A stretch of DNA of 64,000 nucleotides, taken from positions 744,001 to 808,000 of the forward strand of contig MDHJ01000001.1 of the NCBI GenBank assembly GCA_002150995.1, given 5' to 3'. This document shows positions 29,398-38,913 of the stretch, piece by piece (the stretch's first letter is position 1; every line of letters begins with the position of its first letter). The stretch is from Clavibacter michiganensis (GTDB lineage Bacteria > Actinomycetota > Actinomycetes > Actinomycetales > Microbacteriaceae). The notes beneath the pieces are model-generated. The model was not told the origin of the DNA, did not search any database, and saw only the letters and a program-made list of their open reading frames with translations. The position numbers and the translations under genes are program-made.

Positions 29398-31618
29398 ATG
29401 GTCGACACGGCGGCACGAGGACGCACCACCCGCGGCACGAGGGGACGAGGCCCCGCCGCGAGCCCGCGGGACGGCGGAGCCCCGCCGACGGCGCGCTCCG
29501 CGAGGCGGACGTCCCGGTCGCCGGCGACGTCGACGCCGAGGTGGCGCGCGACCTCGACCGCACCGACGGGACCGCGGGCACGGGGACCGGTCCGCAGGTC
29601 GACGTCGCCCGGCTCGGCCGCATCCTGCTCGGCCGCTGGGCCGACGTCCGCACCTCGTCGCGCGAGCTCACGAGCCGCCCCGAGCTGCACCGCGTCGAGG
29701 GCCTCGACATGCACCAGCACCGGGCGCGCGTGAGCGAGCAGCTGAAGATCCTCGTCGAGCACGGCGGCGTGCACCGCGCGTTCCCCCGCATCGTCGGCGG
29801 GCTGGAGGACCACGGCGGCAACATCGCGGGCTTCGAGGAGCTCGTCGCGGCGGATCCCTCGCTCCAGATCAAGGCGGGCGTGCAGTGGGGCCTGTTCGGC
29901 TCCGCGGTGATGCACCTCGGCACCGAGCGCCACCACCGGGAGCTGCTGCCCGGGATCATGAGCCTCGAGACGCCCGGCGCGTTCGCGATGACGGAGACCG
30001 GGCACGGTTCCGACGTCGCCAGCATCGGCACCACCGCGACCTACGACCCCGAGACGGGCGAGTTCGACCTGCACACGCCGTTCCGCGCGGCGTGGAAGGA
30101 CTACCTCGGCAACGCCGCCGTCGACGGCCGCGCGGCGACCGTCTTCGCGCAGCTCGTCACGCAGGGCGTGAACCACGGCGTGCACTGCTTCTTCGTGCCG
30201 CTCCGCGACGAGCACGGCGCGTTCCTCCCCGGCATCGGCGGCGAGGACGACGGCCTGAAGGGCGGGCTCAACGGCATCGACAACGGCCGGCTGCACTTCG
30301 ACCACGTCCGCGTCCCGCGCGCGAACCTCCTGAACCGCTACGGCGACGTGGCCGAGGACGGCACGTACACGTCGGAGATCCCGAGCCCCGGCCGCCGCTT
30401 CTTCACCATGCTCGGCACGCTCGTGCAGGGCCGCGTCTCGCTCGACGGGGCGGCGACGAGCGCCGCCAAGATCGCGCTGCAGATCGCCGTCACGTACGGC
30501 AACCAGCGGCGCCAGTTCGTCGCGGGCGGAACCGACGAGGAGGTGCTGCTCGACTACCAGCGGCACCAGCGGCGCCTGATCCCGCGCATCGCGACCACCT
30601 ACGCCGCCTCCTTCGCGCACGAGAAGCTGCTCGGCCAGTTCGACTCCGTGTTCTCGGGCACGACGGACACCGACGAGGACCGGCAGGACCTCGAGACGCT
30701 CGCCGCCGCGCTCAAGCCGCTGAGCACCTGGCATGCGCTCGACACCATCCAGGAGGCCCGCGAGGCCTGCGGCGGCCAGGGCTTCCTCGCCGAGAACCGC
30801 CTCGTCGGGCTCCGCGCCGACCTCGACGTCTACGCCACGTTCGAGGGCGACAACACCGTGCTCCTGCAGCTCGTCGCCAAGCGCCTCCTCACCGACGTCA
30901 ACCGGCGGTTCGCGAAGGCGGACTTCGGGGTGCTCGCACGGTACGTCGTGGAGCAGGCCGCCGACCGGACGCTCCGGTCCACGGGCCTCCGGACGCTCGG
31001 GCAGGCGCTCGCGGACCGGGGATCCACCGCCCGCTCCGTCGGCCAGCTGCGCGAGCCGGACACCCAGCGCGCGCTCCTCACCGGACGCGTGGAGACGATG
31101 GTCGGCGAGATCGCGACCGCGCTCCGGGCCACACGGAAGATGGCGCCCGCCGAGGCCGCGACGCTGTTCAACCGCCATCAGGACGCGCTCATCGAGGCGG
31201 CCCGCGCGCACGCGCAGCTGCTGCAGTGGGAGGCGTTCACGGAGGCGCTGGATCCCGTGTCGGAGACCGGGCGGGCGATGGACGACGGCACCCGCCGCAT
31301 CCTCACCTGGACCCGCGACCTGTTCGGCCTCCGCCTCATCGAGGAGGACCTGGCCTGGTACCTCATCCACGGCCGGATCAGCGCGCCGCGCGCCCGGGCC
31401 GTGACCGCCTACATCGACCGGCTCGTCGCGCGCCTGCGCCCCCACGCGCAGGACCTCGTGGACGCTTTCGGCTACACACCGGCGCACGTCCGCGCGGCCG
31501 TGGCCTCGGGGAGGAGCGGGCGCGCCAGGACGAGGCCCGGGCCTACCGCGACGCCCGGATCGCCGACGGGACGGCGCCGCGCATGGAGCGGAGCGAGAAG
31601 AAGAGGACGGCGCGGTAG
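29398..31618 (+). pseudogene. Acyl-CoA oxidase/dehydrogenase, two frameshifts
   Basis: A flavoprotein oxidising acyl-CoA to trans-2-enoyl-CoA; about 740 residues when repaired, the size of peroxisomal-type acyl-CoA oxidases. Seen: GLFGSAVMHLGTERHH, the flavin-contact FAMTETGHGSDVASIGTTATY, RVSLDGAATSAAKIAL, GGQGFLAENR and the FAD-domain EGDNTVLLQLVAK. The ATG at 29398 has the SD CGGAGG. One base is missing after 29483 (in CCCC) and one after 31510 (in GGGG); adding them joins the N-terminus and gives the C-terminus SGEERARQDEARAY to the stop at 31618. The central catalytic part is one intact frame. Likely an assembly artefact. Confidence 0.85.
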
Positions 31619-31624
31619 CGCGGG

Positions 31625-32761
31625 TCAGATCTCGAGGATCCCGTCGCGGGCCGCGCCGGCGGGCGGCAGCTGCCCGGTCTCGACGTCCTCCATCAGGTGG
31701 ATCGCCGCGTACTCGGCAGTGGCGATGCGCCCGGCCGCGTCGAACACGGGGAGCGTGCGGCGCAGGAGGAGCCCGGGGCGGCTCGCGTGCCGGAACTCGA
31801 CGACGACGCGCGTCCGCGGCCACTCGCCGACGACGGTGACGCTCGAGCCGCTCATGCCCTGGGCCAGCGGGGCGCGGCCGCGCGTGTCCCGGGGGTCGCC
31901 CCAGTAGGCGTCCGGATCGCCGAAGCCCGTGGCCAGGGACTCCGTGGCCGCGCGGGCCAGCGAGTCGGGCATCGCGACGAGGTCCCAGGGGATCACGGGG
32001 TCGTCGGGGCGGGCGGGCTCCTCGCCCGTCGGATCGGGTCGCGTGGGCTGTGCGCTCGTCGGGTCGTCGCGCGTCGGGTCGTCGCCCGTCGGATCCGCAG
32101 CGGGCGAGGGCTCCGGCTCGTCGCCCCCGGGCAGCGGCATCGCATCATGCGCGTCGACCCGCAGCACCGCGGGCAGCTCAGCCGGCAGGGCGACCGCGAC
32201 CTCCGCGTAGCCGTACTCCCACCCGCCGTACGCGGGCGCCCGCTCGGGGCCGTCCGCGAACGCGACGAGCCGGCAGCCCGTCCCGTCGTCGCTCGCGCGC
32301 ACGGGCACGCGGTCCATCGTCATGTCGTGTCGCGTGCCGTCGGGCGCGACGACGAGCAGCTCCCGCTCACGACGCCACTCCGCGGGCGCATCCGCATCGG
32401 GCAGCTGCCCGGTGGTCGAAAGCCAGAGGCCGTGGCGCGTGGCGCCGAGGAAGGCGACGGCGGGCAGGCCGTGGTGCTCACGGATCCGGCCGTCGAGGGA
32501 GATGTGGACGGCGGACGCGGTGGTCTCCCGCGGCACGCCGTCCGGCGCCTCGTCGGGCAGGTACGCCACCCAGACGCCACCGGGCGTGGGCGCGACCTCC
32601 TGGACGGGGCGGACGAGGCCGGTCGGGAGGCCGGGCCACGCCACGACCTCGCGGGTGCCGTCGTCGCGCTCGATCACGGCCGCCGGCTGGGCGACGCCCA
32701 CCCGCACGCGGGCGCCCGGGATGCGGGTCGTGATCCAGGCCGGGGGAGGGAAGGAGGGCAT
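31625..32761 (-). CDS. Hypothetical protein with acidic repeat linker
   Basis: A 378-residue protein not recognised by name. The N-terminal half has short beta-strand repeats (VRVGVAQPAAVIERDDGTREVVAWPG, GVWVAYLPDE, HGLWLSTTGQLP) suggestive of a beta-propeller-like or PQQ-like fold. About residues 205-255 are a disordered Asp/Pro/Thr linker with repeated DPTG/DDPT units. The C-terminal part has GMSGSSVTVVGEWPRTRVVVEF. There is no signal peptide or membrane segment. CAGACT lies 6 nt before the ATG, so it may be leaderless. It runs convergent with the oxidase gene, 6 nt from its stop. Confidence 0.7.
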   Translation of the reverse strand: MPSFPPPAWITTRIPGARVRVGVAQPAAVIERDDGTREVVAWPGLPTGLVRPVQEVAPTPGGVWVAYLPDEAPDGVPRETTASAVHISLDGRIREHHGLPAVAFLGATRHGLWLSTTGQLPDADAPAEWRRERELLVVAPDGTRHDMTMDRVPVRASDDGTGCRLVAFADGPERAPAYGGWEYGYAEVAVALPAELPAVLRVDAHDAMPLPGGDEPEPSPAADPTGDDPTRDDPTSAQPTRPDPTGEEPARPDDPVIPWDLVAMPDSLARAATESLATGFGDPDAYWGDPRDTRGRAPLAQGMSGSSVTVVGEWPRTRVVVEFRHASRPGLLLRRTLPVFDAAGRIATAEYAAIHLMEDVETGQLPPAGAARDGILEI

Positions 32762-32962
32762 CCGCCGAGTCTGGCAGGCGGAGGGGGCGCGTGGACGGCC
32801 AGTCCGGACGGTGGTGGTGGCGGCCGACGCGCCCGTGATGGGGAGGGTCGGCGCGTCATCCGGCGCGGATGCACCGCGGCCGCAGAGCCGCATCCGTCGC
32901 GGGTACCGGACCGCGGGCCTGCGAGGCGCATCCGTCGGCGGCGCCGGGTCGGGGGCCGACCC

Positions 32963-32968
32963 TAGGCT
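32963..32968 (+). promoter_or_regulatory. Leaderless -10 (TAGGCT) for proline iminopeptidase
   Basis: TAGGCT followed by 6 nt and the ATG at 32975; no SD. Confidence 0.5.
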
Positions 32969-32974
32969 CGATCC

Positions 32975-33940
32975 ATGCGCACCCTCTTCCCCGAGATCGA
33001 TCCGTACGACACCGGCATGCTCGACGTGGGGGACGGCCAGCTCCTCCACTGGGAGACCTCCGGGAACCCCGGCGGCATCCCCGTCGTCTTCCTGCACGGC
33101 GGTCCCGGGGGCGGCACCAGCCCCGCGCACCGGCGCCTGTTCGATCCCGCCCGGTACCGCATCGTCCTCGTCGACCAGCGCGGCTGCGGCCGCAGCACGC
33201 CGCACGTGTCGGAGGCCTCCGCCGACCTGTCCGTGAACACCACCTGGCACCTCGTGGCCGACCTGGAGCGGCTCCGCACGCACCTCGGCCTCGAGCGCTG
33301 GCTGGTGTTCGGCGGATCCTGGGGATCGACCCTCGCGCTCGCCTACGCCGAGACCCACCCGACCCGCGTGACCGGCCTCATCCTGCGCGGCATCTTCACG
33401 CTGCGCGCGTCGGAGCTCGACTGGTTCTACGAGGGGCCCGCCGGCATGGTCTACCCCGACGGGTGGGAGGCGTTCACCGCGCCCGTCCGCGGGGTGCCGC
33501 GCGGCGGGATCATCGCGGCGTACGCGGCGCTGCTCGCGGATCCCGACCCGGAGGTGCACGGGCCGGCCGCGGTCGCATGGTCGACGTGGGAGGCGTCGGG
33601 CATCACCCTGCTGCCGAAGCCCGAGGTCGTCGCCCGCTTCGCCGAGCCGTCCTACGCGCTCGCGTTCGCGCGCATCGAGAACCACTACTTCACGCACGGC
33701 GGCTGGATGGAGGACGGCCAGCTGCTCCGCGACGCGCACCTGCTCGCCGGCATCCCCACCGAGATCGTGCAGGGCCGCTACGACATGTGCACGCCCGCGG
33801 TCACCGCCTGGGACCTCCACCGCGCGCTGCCGGAGGCCCGGTTCACGATGGTGCCGGACGCGGGGCACGCGTTCGACGAGCCGGGCATCCTCGACGCGCT
33901 CATCGAGGCGACGGAGCGGGCGGCGGATCGGCTGGGGTGA
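32975..33940 (+). CDS. pip: Proline iminopeptidase
   Basis: A cytoplasmic alpha/beta-hydrolase that removes N-terminal proline from peptides. It has 321 residues, as in the family. The oxyanion region is FLHGGPGGG, DQRGCGRSTPH is diagnostic, the nucleophile elbow is FGGSWGSTLAL, and the catalytic Asp and His are in VQGRYDMCTP and PDAGHAFDEP. TAGGCT precedes the ATG by 6 nt. Downstream gene is convergent. Confidence 0.95.
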   Translation: MRTLFPEIDPYDTGMLDVGDGQLLHWETSGNPGGIPVVFLHGGPGGGTSPAHRRLFDPARYRIVLVDQRGCGRSTPHVSEASADLSVNTTWHLVADLERLRTHLGLERWLVFGGSWGSTLALAYAETHPTRVTGLILRGIFTLRASELDWFYEGPAGMVYPDGWEAFTAPVRGVPRGGIIAAYAALLADPDPEVHGPAAVAWSTWEASGITLLPKPEVVARFAEPSYALAFARIENHYFTHGGWMEDGQLLRDAHLLAGIPTEIVQGRYDMCTPAVTAWDLHRALPEARFTMVPDAGHAFDEPGILDALIEATERAADRLG

Positions 33941-33992
33941 GCGACGGGGCCGCCGCGCGCCGCTGGCGGCTCGGTCAGGCCGGGGCGGGCAG

Positions 33993-35054
33993 TCACACCC
34001 GGGAGCCCTCCGCCGCTGCTTCCGCGTGCCGGCCGCTCGACCTCGTGGTGCGATCGAGCCACCGCGGCAGACCGTACAGTCCGGGCACACGGCGGGTGAG
34101 GCGGTGCAGCAGCAGCGAGACGGCGATGGCGACGACGGTGAGGAGGGGCGGCACGGCCAGCGCGGCGGGCCCCATGCGGCCCGCCATCGGCGCGAGGAGT
34201 GCCGCGCCGAGGAGCACGGGTGCGAAGTGCAGGAGGTAGACGGGGAGCGTGCGCGATCCGAGCGAGACCAGCCCTCGTGCCCACGGCACGCGGGCGAGCG
34301 TCACCGACACCGTCACTCCCGTGGCGACGGCGACGACGCTGAGGATGAGCTGCACCCCGGGGACGTAGTAGAGGGACGCGGCGGAGGCGATCCCCGTGAG
34401 CAGGACGTAGGACAGCCCCACGACCACCGCGTGCCAACCGCGGATGCGCGGGGCGATCGCCAGCACGTGGCGTCCGAGATGCACCGCGAGCAGGAAGAAC
34501 GTGAGGTACATGCCCATCTTGTCGAGCGTGACGTCGCCGGAGCGCAGCGCGTTCATCTGGAGCAGGACGGTGAGCACCACGGCCGGTGCGATCTGCAGCC
34601 AGACCGGCAGCAGCCGGACGAGCCATGCGATGACGAAGTAGACCGCGAGCGCGTAGACGAACCAGGTGCTCGCGTTCGGCCGCACGGGGAGAGACAGGAG
34701 CCCGAGGATGCCGTCCGACCCGCTCTCGAGTCCGGCGGCGGGCAGGAGCGCGGCGACGATCAGCCACAGGGCCGACCACAGCACGTAGATCCAGAGGAGC
34801 CTCAGGATCCGCTTCCTCCACAGCTCCGGGAGGGACCAGCTCAGCGCCTTCGCGGCGAAGAGGCCCGCGGCGAAGAAGAACAGCGGCATCCGGAACGTGC
34901 TGAGGGTCGCGGCGACCGTCGACCAGCGGGAGGAGATGCCCGCCTCGCCGGCGAAGAGTATGGCGTGGTAGAGCACGACGAGGATGATCGCGATGCCCTT
35001 GGCGGCGTCGACCCAGTCATGCCGGCCTGCGGCACGAGGGGTCGACGTGCTCAC
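33993..35054 (-). CDS. Acyltransferase family 3 membrane protein
   Basis: A 353-residue integral membrane protein with about 10 hydrophobic segments. It matches acyltransferase family 3 (OafA/fucose-4-O-acetylase-like): WVDAAKGIAIILVVLYHAILF carries the conserved His, and FRMPLFFFAAGLFAAK the conserved Arg/Pro. Members add acetyl or succinyl groups to exopolysaccharides. The GTG start overlaps the TGA of the TagD-like gene. Together with the cluster to its right it may O-acylate the exopolysaccharide. The substrate is inferred only from position. Confidence 0.88.
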   Translation of the reverse strand: MSTSTPRAAGRHDWVDAAKGIAIILVVLYHAILFAGEAGISSRWSTVAATLSTFRMPLFFFAAGLFAAKALSWSLPELWRKRILRLLWIYVLWSALWLIVAALLPAAGLESGSDGILGLLSLPVRPNASTWFVYALAVYFVIAWLVRLLPVWLQIAPAVVLTVLLQMNALRSGDVTLDKMGMYLTFFLLAVHLGRHVLAIAPRIRGWHAVVVGLSYVLLTGIASAASLYYVPGVQLILSVVAVATGVTVSVTLARVPWARGLVSLGSRTLPVYLLHFAPVLLGAALLAPMAGRMGPAALAVPPLLTVVAIAVSLLLHRLTRRVPGLYGLPRWLDRTTRSSGRHAEAAAEGSRV

Positions 35055-35542
35055 GGGCGGCCCTGGTGGGCGAGCGCGGAGGGGGCGGCGCTGGTCGTGG
35101 CCAGCGTGGCGGCGACGGCCCCCACCCCGCTCAGCACGTCGAGGGCCCGACGGAGCCGAGTGCTCGAGGTGTGCATCGTGTACGGGAAGTAGACGACCTC
35201 GACGCCGACCGCCGCGAACTCCGCCTCGAGACGCTCGCCCTTGGGGGTGCCGCGCCAGTCGTCGCCCTTGAAGAAGACGTCGAAGCGCACGTCGCGCCAG
35301 GTGTCGAGCTTGTCGGAGAGCGTCTCCGCGCGGGCCTCGTCGACGTAGCTGATGTGGCTGACGATCTCGAGGCGCTCGGCGAGCGGCACCACGGGGGTGA
35401 TGCCCTTGTTGCGCTCGAGCATCTCGTCGGAGACGACGCCTGCGATCAGGTAGTCGCACTGGCTCTTGGCGTGCTTGAGGATGTTGAGGTGGCCGACGTG
35501 GAACAGGTCGAATGCTCCAGCGGCGTAGCCGATACGGGTCAT
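35051..35542 (-). CDS. tagD: Glycerol-3-phosphate cytidylyltransferase-like nucleotidyltransferase (TagD type)
   Basis: A 163-residue nucleotidyltransferase making CDP-glycerol (or a related CDP-alcohol) from CTP. The ATP/CTP motif is AGAFDLFHVGHLNILKHA (HxGH), with FFKGDDWRGTPKGE in place of the RYVDE region and the C-terminal TSSTRLRRAL of the family. It is about 30 residues longer than typical TagD. It is upstream of and overlapping the acyltransferase gene. A CDP-alcohol transferase is encoded at 41.7 kb, so the two may act together on phosphoglycerol decoration; an FAD-synthetase-like role is less likely. Confidence 0.82.
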   Translation of the reverse strand: MTRIGYAAGAFDLFHVGHLNILKHAKSQCDYLIAGVVSDEMLERNKGITPVVPLAERLEIVSHISYVDEARAETLSDKLDTWRDVRFDVFFKGDDWRGTPKGERLEAEFAAVGVEVVYFPYTMHTSSTRLRRALDVLSGVGAVAATLATTSAAPSALAHQGRP

Positions 35543-35920
35543 GGCTCGTCGTGTCTTCTCGGGTAGACCGCGTCCGGGCGCGGGTACGCCGGAGGAGCGG
35601 GATCGGGTGCTGCCCGGTGCGGGTACGCCGGGCGGGATCGACCTGCTCTGCGACGCGGGTACGTCGGCCGGCCTGGGTGGGGGCGGCGGGGAGCGGGTGG
35701 ACCTCGGGTGATCTTACGGCGGACCTGCCCGATGTCGGAAGGAGGATACCCGAACGGGGGCACGGCGCCCTCGGGCCGGCACTGGTGTGAGTACCGGTCG
35801 CGTGACCTCCTTTTGGGGGACACAACAGGCTGTTTCTGGGTTACATTCATCAAACCCACCTGTCTGGTGGGTTTTCCGTATGACCGTCACACGGACAGAT
35901 CCGAGCAAGGACCCGCCCGC
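35543..35920 (+). other. Intergenic leader with attenuator-like hairpin
   Basis: No gene seen. The region contains an unusually AT-rich patch (about 35811-35880) for this genome, including a canonical intrinsic terminator at 35852-35875, placed only 45 nt upstream of the next plus-strand gene. It probably holds divergent promoters for the tagD-like gene and the beta-helix gene. Confidence 0.5.
35852..35875 (+). terminator. Intrinsic terminator in leader of beta-helix gene (attenuator candidate)
   Basis: AAACCCACC and GGTGGGTTT form a perfect 9-bp stem with loop TGTCT and end in TTTT. Unlike other hairpins in the window it has a T-tract. There is no plus-strand gene upstream that it could terminate, so it may attenuate the gene at 35921. 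Confidence 0.65.
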
Positions 35921-38506
35921 ATGCGCCTCCGCACGAGCTCCACCCCCTCGACCGCCTCCATCCCCTCCCGTCGCCCGAAGCACCTGATCGCGCTCGCCGT
36001 GGTCGCCGGCCTCGCCGTCCCGGCCGTCCTCGTAGCTCCGGAGCCCGCCCGAGCGGCGTCGGGCCAGGACATGGCAGCCGGTACGGCGGTCTTCTCGGAC
36101 GCCTTCTCGCGCGCCGCGACCGGAGGATGGGGCACTCCGTCCGGGACGTCGGCGTACACGTACGACGGCGTCTCGGCCTTCCGTGCCAACGGCGCGCAAG
36201 GAGTTGTCGACCTGGCCCGATCCGGTACCGCTGCCTCCGCGACGGTCCCCGTGAAGGCCCCCGTCGACAACGAGACCACCGTCCGCGTGATGATGCCGCG
36301 CATCCCCGCCCAGGGCAACGGCGTCTACGCCGGTGTGCAGCAGCGCGTGGCCGGCACCTCCTATTACCAGTCCAGCGTCAGGGTCGACAGCGCGGGCGAC
36401 GCCAGGTTGTCGGTCGTCCGCGTGAACGGCTCCACCGCGAGCCAGTCAACCGTGGTGGGTGACGTCGTCGTGGCGAAGGGCATCGTGCCCGGTCGCGTGT
36501 TCACCATCCAGACCCGGGTCTCCGGTTCGAGCGCGGTCGCGCTCGACGCCCGCGCCTGGACGGACGGGCAGGCCGTCCCCGCCTGGCAGGCCGCCGCCGT
36601 CGACTCGAGCGCACAGCGCCTCACCGCCGGCACGGGCGCGCGCCTGTGGTCCTACCTCTCCAAGTCCTCCGGTCCGCAGGCGGTCGCGTTCGACGACGTC
36701 ACCATCCGTCCGCTGACGGGATCGGCGACCGCGCCGACCCCTGCGCCGACCGCCCCTGCTCCGGCTCCTGCCCCGGACCCCGCTCCGGCGCCCGGGTCTC
36801 CGGACGCAGAGCAGTCGATCCCCCTCGGCGATGCTCGTCCAGGCTCGGGCTCGGCGGCGATCGGCTCAACGAACTACGCCGTGCCCGCCGATGCCGTGTT
36901 CGTGTCCCCGACCGGCTCGAACACCGGGTCCGGCTCCAAGTCCTCCCCGTATGCGACCATCCAGAGGGCAGTCGACGCGGCACCCGCCGGTCGCACGGTC
37001 GTCGCCCGCGCCGGCACGTACCACGAGTCCGTGATCATGCCTGCGGGCAAGGCCGTGACCCTGCAGTCCTATCCGGGCGAGAAGGTCTGGCTCGACGGCA
37101 GCCGGCTGGTGTCCTCGTGGACTGCGTCGGGATCGACCCGCTTCGCGTCGGGATGGGACCTGACGTTCGACACCAGTCCCACGTATACGCGCGGCAAGCC
37201 CGACAACAGCGCGGTCGGATGGGCGTTCGTGAACCCCGCCTACCCGATGGCCGCGCACCCCGACCAGGTCTGGGTCGGCACTGCCGCCCAGAAGCAGGTC
37301 GGCTCGCGCGCGCAGCTCGTCCCCGGCACGTTCTACGTGGACACGGTCGCCGACCGCCTCTACCTCGGCGCCGATCCGGGCAGCCAGCCCGTCCGATCGA
37401 GCGACCTCGTCAAGGCGCTCAGCGTCCGCGGGGACGGGAGCACGGTGCGGGGCATCGGCATCCGCAGGTACGCGCCATCCGTGCCGGACCTGGGCGCTGT
37501 CACGGTCTCCGGGCGGAACGTGACCGTCGAGAACCTCGTGATCACGGACAACGCCACCACCGGCATCTCGATGACCGCGACCGGTGCCACGGCGACCGCG
37601 CTCACCGTGGCCCGCAACGGCATGCTCGGCATGCACGCGAACTACGCCGACGGACTGCGAGTCTCGCGGGTGCTCGTCACGGACAACAACACGGAGAGCT
37701 TCAACCGTGCGCCTGTGTCCGGCGGCCTGAAGATCACCCGGAGCCGCGACGTGGATGTGAAGGACAGCGCGTTCCTCCGCAACCGGGGGAACTCGCTCTG
37801 GTTCGACGAGTCCGTGTACGACATCGTGGCGTCCGGCAACGACGTCATCGACGGCACGGGCCACGGCATCGTGCTCGAGCTCTCCGCGACCATCCAGGTT
37901 GTCGACAACATCGTGGCGCGCAACTCGCTGGACGGCATCCTCGTCGGAGACAGCGGCCACGTGAGCATCTGGAACAACACGATCACGGGCAACACCCGGA
38001 ACATCAACATCGGACAGGGCGACCGCCGGGCGTCGAACCTCGCCACGGCCGGACACGACCCGCGGCAGAAGCTGCCCGACCCGACCGTGACCTGGATCGT
38101 GACCGACATCACCGTCTCCAACAACGTGCTGGAGGGTGGCACGGGCAACGCCATGCTCGCCGTGGAGGACCACTCGCACGAGCGGTCCGCGGCGCAGATG
38201 GGGATCCGCGCGTCGGGCAACGTGTACCAGCGGGATGTCGCCGGGACGCCGCGGTGGTCGATCGTCTGGTCCCGCGGTGCCGGTGACCCGGCGGTCTACA
38301 AGACCGTCGCCGCCTTCGCGTCGGCTACCGGCCAGGACCGCACCAGCGTGGAGGTCACCGGGAGGAAGGTCCTGGCATCGGGCTTCCGCCTGACCGCTGA
38401 GGTGCAGGGGCTCAAGGCCACGGTGCCGGTGGCCATCCCGGCCCAGGTGGCATCGCTCCTGGGCACCGCGACCGGCTCGCGGCCGCTGGGAGCGTCCATC
38501 GGATAG
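35921..38506 (+). CDS. Secreted right-handed parallel beta-helix protein
   Basis: An 861-residue exported protein. The signal peptide is basic then hydrophobic (KHLIALAVVAGLAVPAVLV, cleavage near ARAASG). Residues about 45-265 are a beta-sandwich module (FSDAFSRAATGGWG, then QSSVRVDSAGDARL) that recurs twice in the giant PKD protein. A Pro/Ala linker (about 270-292) follows. Residues about 320-820 are a pectate-lyase-like parallel beta-helix: VFVSPTGSNTGSGSKSSPYATIQ, then VVARAGTYHESV and many rungs such as NVTVENLVITDNATTG. It may bind or trim polysaccharide. A role in the adjacent exopolysaccharide locus is inferred from position. Confidence 0.87.
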   Translation: MRLRTSSTPSTASIPSRRPKHLIALAVVAGLAVPAVLVAPEPARAASGQDMAAGTAVFSDAFSRAATGGWGTPSGTSAYTYDGVSAFRANGAQGVVDLARSGTAASATVPVKAPVDNETTVRVMMPRIPAQGNGVYAGVQQRVAGTSYYQSSVRVDSAGDARLSVVRVNGSTASQSTVVGDVVVAKGIVPGRVFTIQTRVSGSSAVALDARAWTDGQAVPAWQAAAVDSSAQRLTAGTGARLWSYLSKSSGPQAVAFDDVTIRPLTGSATAPTPAPTAPAPAPAPDPAPAPGSPDAEQSIPLGDARPGSGSAAIGSTNYAVPADAVFVSPTGSNTGSGSKSSPYATIQRAVDAAPAGRTVVARAGTYHESVIMPAGKAVTLQSYPGEKVWLDGSRLVSSWTASGSTRFASGWDLTFDTSPTYTRGKPDNSAVGWAFVNPAYPMAAHPDQVWVGTAAQKQVGSRAQLVPGTFYVDTVADRLYLGADPGSQPVRSSDLVKALSVRGDGSTVRGIGIRRYAPSVPDLGAVTVSGRNVTVENLVITDNATTGISMTATGATATALTVARNGMLGMHANYADGLRVSRVLVTDNNTESFNRAPVSGGLKITRSRDVDVKDSAFLRNRGNSLWFDESVYDIVASGNDVIDGTGHGIVLELSATIQVVDNIVARNSLDGILVGDSGHVSIWNNTITGNTRNINIGQGDRRASNLATAGHDPRQKLPDPTVTWIVTDITVSNNVLEGGTGNAMLAVEDHSHERSAAQMGIRASGNVYQRDVAGTPRWSIVWSRGAGDPAVYKTVAAFASATGQDRTSVEVTGRKVLASGFRLTAEVQGLKATVPVAIPAQVASLLGTATGSRPLGASIG

Positions 38507-38522
38507 GCGCTCGCCTCGCCTG

Positions 38523-38563
38523 ACGACGACGGGCCGGTCCCTCTGGGGCCGGCCCGTCGTCGT
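38523..38563 (+). terminator. Hairpin terminator after beta-helix gene
   Basis: Perfect 15-bp arms ACGACGACGGGCCGG and CCGGCCCGTCGTCGT with an 11-nt loop, followed by TT, 16 nt after the stop. Confidence 0.85.
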
Positions 38564-38632
38564 TTCCGTCCGGGGGGCGCACTCGGGCCCCGCCCCCCGA
38601 AGGGGGAGGGGCGACGCGGCACAGGCAACGCC

Positions 38633-38638
38633 TAGCAT
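38633..38638 (+). promoter_or_regulatory. Possible -10 of exopolysaccharide operon
   Basis: TAGCAT in an otherwise GC-rich region, between the upstream terminator and the leader mini-ORF; no clear -35. The mRNA would have a leader of about 165 nt. Confidence 0.35.
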
Positions 38639-38805
38639 TGCCACCGTCACCACACGGTGTTCACCCGTCGTACCCGCGACGGTCACTCCCGGACGAGGCC
38701 CACCCAGCCGCGTCCACCTGGGAGAAGCGCACCTGACGAGGTCTTCCCGGACCGCGTCGCTCCCCGCACCACCCACCTGTAACCCGAAACGCAGGAACTC
38801 ACCCG

Positions 38806-38913
38806 ATGAACCCGTCATCGGCGCTGGACCGAGCCCGTCGGCCGCGCCTCCCCGCATCCACCCGCACCTCCGAGACCCCTCGCCGGCTCGACGCGCTGCT
38901 CGGCACGCGATGA
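38806..38913 (+). CDS. 35-residue leader ORF coupled to sugar transferase
   Basis: A short ORF, MNPSSALDRARRPRLP and so on, with an SD-like AGGAA 8 nt upstream. Its TGA overlaps the ATG of the priming sugar transferase (ATGA). It is rich in Arg (7) and Ser/Thr. Its likely job is to deliver ribosomes to the transferase start, because that ATG has no SD of its own. No homologue is recognised; it may not make a functional peptide. Confidence 0.45.
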   Translation: MNPSSALDRARRPRLPASTRTSETPRRLDALLGTR

